Assembly: GCA_026874595.1 (NCBI GenBank) | Contig: CM049308.1 | Span: 35,706,027-35,770,026, forward strand | DNA: 64,000 nucleotides | Reading direction: 5' to 3' | Source of the DNA: Sipunculus nudus | Taxonomy: Eukaryota > Annelida > Sipuncula > Golfingiida > Sipunculidae | In this document: piece after piece, positions 34,175 through 44,730 of the stretch | Layout of the letters: each line of letters begins with the position of its first letter | Numbering within the stretch: position 1 is the first letter of the stretch | Notes under the pieces: model-generated | The model's input: only the letters and a program-made list of their open reading frames with translations | What the model was told of the DNA's origin: nothing | Databases searched by the model: none | Program-made: the position numbers and the translations under genes

Positions 34175-36158
34175 CTGAAATTATATATTAACATGGCTGT
34201 ATCAAAAATATAAAAAGAATACACAACAGGACAGACGTTACATATTAATGGATTGATTAATCATTAAAATGATCGATTCCACTGCCCTTTAATTAAATTT
34301 GTTCATAGAGCTTTCAAGTAGTTGTTTGCTAACTTGAAACGCACAACAGGACAAATTTATTATTTTTTATTATTTTCTCTTGAAAGAAATGTCCGAGGGA
34401 CTGGAGCTCAAAATCGGAAAATTTCTTTTAAAAATAAAAAAAAAATATTGTCGGGGGATTTCTTTTTACTTATTGACCCTCTCTTATTCAGGATTAAAAT
34501 TTCTTTAGGCCTACTTATGTTAACACGTTAGGCCTACATGTAATCATTTGCATTTGTCCCGAGACCTTTGTCATGGAAACATCATGCATATATACATACG
34601 TATTGTTCGCTTAATTTATATTGTCTGGGTTATGTGCATGTGGTCTACTTACTAATTAGGCTAAACCACATAAGATTTCGAATTTAATAACAAAATGTCA
34701 CTTTATTTGTGTTTCTTTACAATCTTGAAGTTGCTATATCGTGGGAATGGTTGGTCAAATATGAACTGATAGAATTAGGCCTATGGCAACCTTTCAGTAT
34801 TTTCGCAGTGTTTCACAAACGTTTACTCCAACCTTTTGGTCTATCTAAAGGGGCTCTTTTCAGAAAGAGAATTCCTAACACATATAACCAAATTTACCGA
34901 AATCCTTTATTGTAAAATATTGCGGGACGCCCGCAAATGTGTTTTGAAGCGTTGCAGATAACCTGTAAGGCCAATCAGAAACCGTGTATGCGAATGTCTG
35001 TTTGAGACACTTTACCTGTTTGTTCTCTGGTTGCAGGTTTCCCCTGGCGACGACACGTGTCGTGACACGTGAACAGCACCCGGATAGTTTCTGTGCTGTA
35101 ACATCTCTTGTCCATGGCTTGACTTAACGTGTCAGTACAACGTCTAATGAAGTCACTGTGACGCGTTGTCATGCAGTCCCTGATACAGTCGTGATCGGTA
35201 GATGGCGCCACATCCGTCACATTGCTGTCCCGTAGTGGGTTAGCATCTGAAACTAAATGCGTACAGAAGTCATTTATATTAGGTATCTGGTTCAAAGAAC
35301 AACACACAATTAGTTATACAATCTAATATTATCATTTCATAATATTTTTCTATTGAAATGTTGGATTTCAGTTTTTATTTTCCTTTCATAATCATCTGAT
35401 TTCACGGTGGATTAAGATGGGGTTTGACCAGGCTACAGACAGGTATTGCTGTTACTTACTCTTCACAAACAGGTCTGCAACTGTGTAGGAAGATCAGCGA
35501 AAGTTTCATATTTTACTTGACTTGTTCTTCCAATAATTTGTTCATTTTTCTCGACTGATAATGAAAGTTAATGAACATTGTAGTGATCCGTCTTTTTTTT
35601 AATATATAAATTCACTCAATCTCATTGATTAAATCGATGACTTTGCTACAGAAATAGTAAATGGGTATGTAATCCTGTAATTAAACTTACGTCGACCATA
35701 CATCATATACTCTTCATATTTATTATATGTTGCACATGAGAATGAGGATGAAGGTGAATAAAATTACAGTTCAACCGAGAGCCATGGAGGGGCCCATGCA
35801 ACCTTTATCCGCCCCTGTCTGATTATGAATTTTACAGTAAAACCTAACCTAAAGAACAGGGCGGTTTAACGACCACCTCAAAACAACCACCATGTTTTCT
35901 GTTCTTCACATCAGACCTCCCATTGGTTGTCGTAAATTCCAGATTTTACTGTATATTGATCCCCTTGCCGTGCATTTTATATAAATTTAAGTAAGATTTA
36001 TTTATGACTAAACAAATAATAATTAATTATATATATTTTTCTTGAAAGACGACTGCGTAACAATTTTTTAGACCTGCGCTCCTCTCTAACATTTTGCCAT
36101 GACACTGTGCGGTACCTGCCAAGGTGATGCCAAGGAGTGCAACCAGGTGGAGCTTCAT
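33750..36158 (-). CDS. Secreted cysteine-rich protein, 232 aa, 3 exons, family not recognised
   Basis: Exons, in transcript order, are 36158-36116, 35246-35016 and 34174-33750; both junctions join in phase 1. Residues 1-14 (MKLHLVALLGITLA) form a signal peptide with no other membrane segment. The mature part has 16 Cys. Exon 2 has the strikingly regular spacing C-x3-C-x11-C-x11-C-x11-C-x3-C. Exon 3 starts with a related block, C-x3-C-x14-C-x5-C-x11-C-x3-C, followed by C-x18-C-x5-C-x15-C. CxxxC pairs at each end suggest disulfide-stapled helical hairpins. Sequons occur at NVT and NNS. A TATA box lies upstream. I know no family with this pattern, so function is unassigned. It might be a haemolymph, mucus or shell-matrix protein, but nothing here shows which. 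Confidence 0.75.
35016..35246 (-). CDS. Cysteine-rich protein exon 2 (first Cys repeat)
   Basis: Acceptor TAGTTTCAG precedes 35246 and donor ACAG|GTAAAG follows 35016. It encodes 76 residues with six Cys. The split Asp codon (G|AT) joins it to the signal peptide. Confidence 0.78.
36116..36158 (-). CDS. Cysteine-rich protein exon 1 (signal peptide)
   Basis: ATG at 36158-36156 encodes 14 residues of signal peptide and ends GCAG|GTACCG in phase 1. An overlapping upstream ATG at 36177 is in another frame and lacks coding logic. The chosen ATG lies about 70 bp after the TATA box. Confidence 0.75.
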
Positions 36159-36223
36159 CTTGTACCGGGATCTTCTTCATATAACGCTGGGGCGCCGATT
36201 CTGAGTCAGTGACTGTGGGGCCT

Positions 36224-36233
36224 CTTTTATATA
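36224..36233 (-). promoter_or_regulatory. TATA box of the cysteine-rich gene
   Basis: TATATAAAAG on the minus strand, about 66 bp upstream of the ATG. This places the transcription start near 36200 and a 5' leader of roughly 40 nt. Confidence 0.65.
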
Positions 36234-36234
36234 G

Positions 36235-37230
36235 GTCCGCCGCGGGCTGACCTCAGCAGAACTTAACGGAAGTTTTAGCCTGGATGAGTAATTATAAAAC
36301 ATTCCGCCAACGTGACAAAAGGTTATCTGTTTAATGGAGCAAGTTCCACCACATACAGCAAAGGCGGAAGTAAATATTTGTTCGTGTACAGATCGAGGAA
36401 AGGTCAATGTTTATCACAAGAGTCAAGAAACATTACTTCCTACTACGAAACCTGGGATTCCCTATACTGTTCCCGCTTTTATGGCCTGTTTACTTTAGAG
36501 ATAAGTATGTGCTACACCTAATCTATTACATGGCTTTAACTGCGGATTTTCTCGCCTTAATACTGTTTTCTGTCATCAGTCTTTTTAACACCGAGAAGCG
36601 GATCCGGGGAAGGGAGGGGTCAAGGGGGTCTTGACCACCCCCTTTTTCTGCCTTACCAATCTTTCATTAAGGGGTTCAGACTGATTTTTTTTTTGCTGCC
36701 TGGACCCCTTTTTCGGGACCCAGGGACCTTTTCTTTAGATTTCCTCAGTAGTCCTCTTGAGGTAGAGCCCTCCTTTTCTGAAATCCTGGATCCGCCCCTG
36801 ACATCATTTTCTTCACAAATATTTCGTATATTTAATTACGTTAATTTTCATAAAACTAAATTCTAGTATTTGTGATATTCATAAATTCGTTGGCATGTAT
36901 GATTATTATAGTGTGTATGTGTGCATGTGTATGTTAGGTTGTGTGTGTGTGTGTGTGGGGGGGGGGGGGGGTACCCGTGTCCTAAAATGTATCCCCAACA
37001 TAAAAGGGTGGGCAGTGGCGTCAATTTATCTTCAATTCATATATATATAAATTTTATTGTCTGCATGTGTGCCACCTTTCAAATATATTAGGTTTTAAAA
37101 ATTAGGTATTGTTTCTTGCATAGGTTAATTCTATTCCAGGTTTAGATATATATAATAAAATATGCTAAAAGGCGGGGGATACATACCCCATTCCCACCTA
37201 TCTTGACGTCCCTGGGGATTGGGAATGTTG
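36235..37230. other. Intergenic; GGATCC/poly-G repeat copy and GT/poly-G tract
   Basis: At 36597-36800, AGCGGATCCGGGGAAGGG through CTGGATCCGCCCCTG is a copy of the GGATCC repeat. At 36941-36971 (GT)n runs into G15. I see no gene. Confidence 0.55.
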
Positions 37231-37320
37231 AAGTAGCAGGATATAGCCCGGTGGTCACGGACTAGGAGCTCAAGGTCCTCAGATCGAACCCTGGAGGTGT
37301 CTTGTGCGCAGGCAAACTGA
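37231..37320 (+). mobile_element. tRNA-derived SINE candidate
   Basis: TAGCCCGGTGGTCACGG (37244-37260) resembles an A box and AGATCGAACCCTGG (37281-37294) a B box, 21 bp apart. The tRNA cloverleaf is not complete. Confidence 0.45.
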
Positions 37321-39090
37321 TGAAAGTAGAAGCCAGATATTCGCGCAACATTTTTCTACCAGTAGGACTCAGGTAATTCTTTATTGATTATTCCAATAAC
37401 ACCTGATATCCCTATGAGAATAAAAAATAAAATGAAAGGTATGTTTCTCAGGCACGTCCCGCGTCAATTTTAACCAAAACATATCTCGATGTGAACGGAA
37501 TCTCATGAAATTTTCAGGGTATTTCGGGAGTGGACAATGAAGAATTGATTGGATTTTGATGTGAATCCAGAACATGACCTGGATCCATATACGTCATCAA
37601 GGATTATTCACAAATGTAAAATCACTTCTGCACTAATGAACCTGGATATAAAAGTGAATATCGGAGGCTTGCATTCATCAGAGTGCAGATTTCTAGCTCT
37701 TTTTCCGTTCGTTCGTCCGTCCGTCCTTGAATACCTTCGTCCTCATTCGATATACAGCGCCACTAACCGGCCATGGATCTATATCATTTAGAAAACACGT
37801 GAAAAGCTTAGTTATGATGCAAGAATCCTTTCTAATGAACACTAAACCTTTAAAATTTATGAAAACTTTATATTCAGGTGAATCCAACTTTAGAATAAGA
37901 AGTACCATCCAGATGTGCAATTCACCCTGGTCTTGGCCAAATCTGAGGGTCCCAACTCTAGTGATAAAATGTCGGTGATCATCATTATTTATAAGCCTAT
38001 ACTCGATTAATGACTTAATTGTGACATGCACGCTTAATGAAGTCAGGGTTATCTATATACCACTATACATTGCTTTATAACATGGGACTGTCCCAGTTCC
38101 AATTATGACATGCAACATATTAAATTTTGTCATAGTTGACTTCTAGGGCGGATTCTATAGTCTTATGACATATAATAACTGCTGCCTAGTTTCAGGAGAA
38201 GTAGTCTTTAAATGTTTTAAAAACACGAAAGAACCACTTCTTGCTAACAGCCAGACACAAATTTATATAATAGACACGTGAAAAGCCCTACATTTGAGTT
38301 TTTTTTCAATGAGTTTCGCTTAAACTTATATAGTGGATCTCCAGAAGAAATCAATTTTTAGGGATTTCAATGATCGTATAACAAAATAACCATACTTCCG
38401 GACAAATTGTACACTATCATTATAATTAGATGGAATTCATCTTTCATGTTCGCTGTCTGCTCTGCATAAATAAAATATTTATTTCAGGATTATAAAAAAT
38501 GTATATTATGTATATAAATAAAATTCATATAACAGTGCTGTTTATTAAAAAGTTAGTATATAAACCGTTTATCTTTTTTTTTTACTTTTGCAGTCATAAT
38601 CAGGAAGTATTTATTAATATATATTCTTCCCACCACGCGTGCTGCCTGACCCACGTTGGCCTCGTTTGAAAAGTGCTAGCTGACAGGAGAGCGAAGGCCC
38701 GCCTTATACACAACATCACAAGCCTTTTTAATATAACCTCGTCTTTCCTTGTGAGACATATTTAATTACATGTCCTTACTGTGAGTGCACAATATATATG
38801 TTTCCTTATTGACAAAATCTAACCTTTATCAATATATGATCATATAGCGGTTATTATCCGCAAATATTCAAAGGGCGTTCTTAATTGAGTGCGTGTGAAC
38901 ATGTTAATCTACATAAACTCATATCGTGAAGTATTAGTCAGTAATAAAAACATTGTTAATTTGTAATTTATTTATTTCATATTTGTTTATAGCCACTGAC
39001 AATCATCCTTATATATACATATATCTTGCTAAGCCTGCTATTAGGACTGACCGGATATATCTTTCGGGGTCTATATCGATCGATACAAGT
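37321..39090. other. Intergenic sequence
   Basis: AT-rich, with a CCGTCCGTCC run at 37714-37727. The overlapping frames at 37693-38031 (minus) and 37727-37978 (plus) are unsupported. No gene recognised. Confidence 0.4.
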
Positions 39091-40325
39091 TTACTTATAC
39101 GATAATCAATGGCGCTTACAAGAATCAATACGATTATCCGTTGCCCTGACAAGAAACAATACGATTACCTGTGGTCCTAACAAGAAACAAAATGATTACC
39201 TGTAGTCCTAACAAGAAACAATATGATTACCTGTAGTCCTAACAAGAAACAATACGAGTTCCTGTAGTCCTAACAATAAACAATACGATTTCCTGTAGTC
39301 CTAACAAGAAACAATACGATTACCTTAGTCCTAACAATTAACAATACGATTACCTGTAGTCCTAACAAGAAACAATACGATTACCTGTAGTCCTAACAAG
39401 AAACAATACGATTACCTGTGGTCCTGACAAGAAACAATACGATTAAGTCTAGTCCTGACAAGAAACAATACGATTACCTGTAGTCCTAACAAGAAACAAT
39501 ACGATTACCTGTAGTCCTAACAAGAAACAATACGATTACCTGTAGTCCTGACAATAAACAATAGGATAACCTGTCGTCCTAACAAGAAACAATACGATTA
39601 CCTGTGGTCCTAACAAGAAACAATACGATTACCTGTAGTCCTAACAAGAAACAATACGATTACCTGTAGTCCTAGTATGGAATACATGCGATTACCTATA
39701 GTCCTGACAAGAAATTATACGATTATCTGTGGCCGTGACAAAAAAATATACGATTATCACTGGTAATGACAAGAAACAATATGATCATCTGTGGTCCTGA
39801 CAAGAAATACTACGATTGTCGATGGTCCTGATAAGATATAATACGATTTCTTGTGGTCCTAACAAGGAATAATACGATAATCCGTGGCCCTAACAAGAAA
39901 TATACGATTATCCCTCGTAATGAAAAGACACAATACGACTATCTGTGGTCTTGACAGGAAAAAAATACGATTACCCGTTGGCCTGACATGAAACAATACG
40001 TTCCCCTTTAGGCCTAATAAGTAACAATACGATTATCCGTAGTCCTGACAAGACACATAACGATTATCTATTGTCCTGACGAGAGGCATTACGATTATTT
40101 GTGGCCCGGGTAAGAAGCAATACGATTGTGGACCTGACAAGAAACAATACGATTATATATGGTCCTGACAAGAAATAAATATGATTATTAGTGGCACTGA
40201 CAGGGAACAATACGACTATCTGCGGTCCTGGCAAGGAACAATTCGATTGTCTGTGGTGCTGACAAAAAAACATAAGATTATCTTTAGCCCTGACAAGGAA
40301 TAACACGATAATCTGTGTCCCTGAA
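39091..40325 (+). repeat. 31 bp minisatellite, about 40 copies
   Basis: The consensus unit is CCTAACAAGAAACAATACGA then TTACCTGTAGT. Copies between about 39150 and 39680 are nearly identical; those at 39690-40325 are increasingly diverged (period kept, CTGTGGTCCTGACAAGAAA variants). There are no spacers, so it is not CRISPR-like. Confidence 0.92.
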
Positions 40326-41489
40326 AATTAATACTTTAATTGTATGTGCTAAGTTGTGTTCCCTTGCATAAAGCAATTTAATTTTAGTTATCAATAATTA
40401 TGCGTGTTATCCGAGTAGAAGTGATGCCCCCTGCCGGTATTACATCTTACGACTGGATGCATAGTTTACGACTTTCACTTCTCAGAGACTCTGCAGGACT
40501 TTTGAGAACATGCAGTGGTGCCTTCTGGTGACACTTTTTGAATTCAAAAAGCATTTTCAACCAGAGGACTTTTCCTTCAGCGTTGTGTAAAAATTATGGT
40601 CACGTGATTGATTAAAGAATTAACACATTTAGCTTCTGTGAAACAATATGTTTTACACGTGCAAAAATTGATATCTGGATTTTTTTGTGTTGGAACTTTA
40701 GAAGAATTTCTGCCAGTTATCATTTTGACTGCTTTACTGCTTTTGACTGCTTTATTTTAGCCCGCCATAGATAGATCCTGCCATCTGACGGTAAATTATA
40801 TAACTTATTCGCAATCGTCGTGATTTATCTGTCGAAGCATGATCCATGGAATTACGATATAGCTGTATCTGCTCTCTAATCATGTGCTTTTAATATTTTT
40901 TTAAAAATAATTACTGCTACTCTTTTACTGTGTTCTATTGATGATAAAAGTCCCTGAGGAAATCCATCCATGGGCTAATGTTTTGATGTTCAATGCAAAC
41001 AAACTTCACAGGAACTTCTGTATTCGTATAGATTTTAATTCTGACATCACAAGAAGCAACAAACCTAAACATGGATTCACTCATTGATTCACTCACATTG
41101 ATTACAAATAGGTCTGCCATCTTGGATAGCTTCGGTTTAGTAATTCGTGCGCACGGATTAATAAATATTTCGACCATGTCGTCTCCCGGGCTCCGTATGT
41201 ATATATTTATGTATATTTTGAAATAATCACTTATTATCTGAGAATATCCATATGGCTAATATTGTAATGTTATGCAAACGTAATATAAATAAAATTTTGT
41301 ATTTATTTGTATTTTGAATTAAAAAGCAACCGGAGCATACAAAGATAAATGTCACCGTTAGGTAACATAAGAAAGGAAACCGTCTTTATCGAGCCGTTAT
41401 ATATGTTATGTAAAATCCTTTCAGTCAAATGAAGTTAAGTGTCCAAATCACCGCAAGTATTGATCAAGACTTTTAAACTTTATATAAGT
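40326..41489. other. Intergenic sequence
   Basis: No exon or repeat boundary recognised; AT-rich. Confidence 0.4.
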
Positions 41490-43948
41490 TTTGATTTGGG
41501 ATGCACAAACCTAACCCAGTCCATGGATACAGCATAGAACTTCATGAAAGAAATGGAGATGGTGGAGGCGTTTGTCTATTCATCAGGAACAATCCTGCTT
41601 ATAGCAGGAGGGAGGACTTGTGTAACTCTGATATTGAATTTTTGGCTGTTGATTTATTACTTCCTAAACCCAAACCTATTCATATAGGAGTGGGGTACTG
41701 ACCCCAAAGGAACTCTATTTTTTTTCATCGTGTTTGAAGAGACGCTCACACATTCCGGGACATTTTGTCATCAAGAATCATATCTATTGAGTGATTTCAA
41801 TACAAATGTATTAGCTACAAAGATGAACTGTCTTAAGTCTGATCTAATTCATTTTTGCAGTATCTTTAATATGTCTCAATTGATTACAGAGCCCACAAGG
41901 ATGATTTAAGTGATTGATTTAGTAGATTTAATAAAGCTTCATAGTAAGTTTCTAGTCTGAGAAGAATGTGCTACCGATTGATTTCCACTCCTATGAAGTT
42001 ACTGAGGAATATGTGAAAAAAGCTACTGTTGAAACTTAACACAAACAAAGCAATAGGTAGGGATAATATATCAGCCAATTTTCTCAAGGTCGCTGCATCA
42101 ATTATTGTATCACCCTTGACATAAATTTTAAATTTGTCATTAAAAAACTATGCAGTTGCAAAAACTTTTAAAGTGGCGAAAGTTGTCCCACTTTAAAAAA
42201 AAGTGATCGAAATTTTGAAGGTAACAACAGAACCGTGTCTTTACCGGTTGTCTCGAAATTATTATGAAAGATTGTCTATGACTATTTTTTTAATATTTAA
42301 AGAATAAAGATTTGATCTATTAATTTCAATCGGGGTTTAGGCCTGGTTTTTTGACTGACAATGTGCTTGCATATTTAGTTGATAGAATTAGATTCAATAT
42401 GGATAGAGGATAATACGCAGGCATTGTTCTCATTGACCTACAGAAGGTTTCGATACTATTGGTCATTCTATTCTGGGAATTTTGTTGAAGGCAATTGTTC
42501 TAAATGAACAATCTGTTTCTTGGTTTAAATCGCATCTCTCAAACATTAAACAATTTGTTGATTTAGGTAATAATGCAGCAAAGTCTTCTTTAGGCAATGT
42601 TATTTGTAGGGTTCCTCAAGTGTCAATTTTAGGCCCTCTTCTTTTCTCTATATATGTGAATGATATGATACAAGCTACCAAATGTGAACTTTTCCTTTAT
42701 GTTGATGATTCTGCACTAGTGTTTAGCGGACTAGATCCAATGATCGAAAATATGTTGTCAGCAAAATTAGAATATCTTAGTATATGGCTGCAGGAAAATA
42801 AACTCTCTCTTCACCTTGGGAAAATTGAAAGTATTTTTGTTTGCATGCAAACAGAAGCTAAGTAAGTGCAAACAATATTTGTGAAATGTAATATTGTGGA
42901 TATTAAATCCAAGGAAGATATAAAGTATTTAGGGGTCAATTTGAACCAAAATATTCAGATTCGACTATTTGTAATTAATTATTGGTAAAGTTTATTCTAA
43001 AATTAGATTTCTTTATGGAAAAGGTAGGTAGCTGGGCATCAAAGAAAAGAAAATGTTATGCTCAGCCTTGCTGATTATGCCTATAATTTCTGGTACAGAG
43101 GACTCCATAAGAAACTTAAGAAAAGGTTACACACAGCTGAAAAAAAGATTATTCGATACATCTTTAACTATACTCAAAGACAGCATCTAAGAGTTACAGA
43201 TTTAAAAAAGATAAAACGGTTTGATGTCTAGCATAGAGTAGACAATAAAACTCAAAACCTTATGTTCAATATTCATCATAATAAAGCACCTTCTTATAAG
43301 TGTGATTTTGTTCCTGTTAGTCATAATAAAAGAACTCGAAAGTCTTATTTATCATATAATGTTCCAGATGATAAAACTGGCAGTAAAACTTATTAATACT
43401 GGAGTGTTGAACTGTGAAATAATCTACCAATGGCTATCAAAACAGAAAATAGTAAAAATGTTTTTAAAAAAATGTCACATGTATCTTTTACAACAGATGG
43501 ACCATAGGAAAATTGTGTATTCACTGTTTAAATAATTTTAGGGAGGTAATTGCAGATTTTTGAGTTGATGTAATGGTTCTTAGCTATTGTGATGATACCA
43601 GGAGCAGCCGCCGTCTTGTAAACTGTGTTCTTAGTATGGTCCACTATGGAAATAAGTCTTTTAATGTGAAGACTTTTTTGTGCTCCATTTTCATTTTATT
43701 GTTTACAGGTACAATATTGCATGGTGCTCAATTGATGTACTGTGAAGAAAAAAATATATTTTTTTTTAGAAATGTACTGTGATATGTATTTTCTTATTTA
43801 GTTATTTTACTTATCTTTTTCATATTTTTTAATCCTCATGTACTGTGATATAAAATTTTTTTATTATGTACTGTGATATATACTGTGTATATATTGTATA
43901 CATGTACCGTTAAGAATATAACTGAATAAAAAACATTCATTCATTCAA
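41490..43948 (+). mobile_element. Degenerate non-LTR (Jockey/CR1-like) retrotransposon
   Basis: Broken frames in order: an endonuclease fragment (41501-41701, with GDGGGVCLFIRN), an endonuclease SDFN...QLITEPTR segment (about 41793-41905), RT fragments with NKAIGRDNISANFLK (about 42040-42085) and LIDLQK (about 42433), and RT with YVDD in LFLYVDDSAL (42482-42865). A C-terminal piece with SVELWNNLPMAIK follows (about 43403-43440). Stops and frameshifts interrupt it, and most of the endonuclease-RT linker is deleted. The 3' end is AATAAAAAACATTCATTCATTC at about 43925-43946, a short-repeat tail typical of this group. Not intact. Confidence 0.85.
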
Positions 43949-44318
43949 CCGACTGCCGTGTATCTGTAAACACCTGTTCTCTCACAGCTCGCGGTGGTTT
44001 GTGGTTCACTGCGTTTAAGTCCCGTGTATAAACACAGCAGCATTGCCACTCAAATCTGAGACGAAAACAGCGAACCGTATCCACTGCGGCAGTGATAATT
44101 ATTTCCTTGCAACGCCATCCTTGTCCCGACTATTAACGCTTGGACAATAGTACACCAGTTAAACAGAGAGGTACCCGACGAGTACAAGTCTGATGTGAAA
44201 GGGGCATAAGCACACGTTAGCCAGGGTGAAGTGAACCGGTGCTCCCCCGTATACAGGCGGACCCCGCCTATGTAAATACTGAGAGAGAGAAGCATTACAA
44301 CTCAGGAGTACGACAAAA

Positions 44319-44326
44319 TATATAAG
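44319..44326 (+). promoter_or_regulatory. TATA box of the lectin gene
   Basis: TATATAAG, 68 bp upstream of ATG 44387. The transcription start is expected near 44350. Confidence 0.6.
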
Positions 44327-44386
44327 TGATCCTCGTTCACGAGTTTGGATTTTACAAGCCAGAGGTATGCCCAGGCAGGTTTCAGG

Positions 44387-44447
44387 ATGCCGTCGGCATT
44401 ATTCTGCTTAATTTGGACATTGCTCCTTCAGATCAATCTTATTAAAG
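44387..44447 (+). CDS. Lectin exon 1 (signal peptide)
   Basis: ATG 44387 encodes MPSALFCLIWTLLLQINLIK and ends AAAG|GTAGGT in phase 1. Its G plus CT of the next exon gives Ala, so the mature protein likely starts near AAGPEDPEY. A TATA box lies 68 bp upstream. The 15.4 kb intron that follows means the link to exon 2 rests on phase, strand and signal-peptide logic; a missed small exon is possible. Confidence 0.72.
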
Positions 44448-44679
44448 GTAGGTGGATCCGAGTGTTTTTTTTTTATCTTACTTTAATTAATTAATTACTA
44501 ACAGCAAACATATTTTTGCATACATCTATGATCCGTTTTCTGTTAATAAGGGGCAAGGTAAAATGAGATGTCTTTTCGTTTCCTGACTAATAAACTATGT
44601 ATGAGCGGTATACACTTGAAAAAATGACATGTTTATTTGACGGAATGGGTAAAATGTTTTTGTGTGGACATAATATAAT

Positions 44680-44730
<51 letters not shown>

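Noticed and set aside
37693-38031. Overlapping frames on both strands near a CCGT run
   Set aside because: No splice or family support; frames on both strands over the same bases.
39091-40325. CRISPR-like regularly repeated array
   Set aside because: Units are contiguous 31 bp tandem repeats without unique spacers, in a eukaryotic genome.
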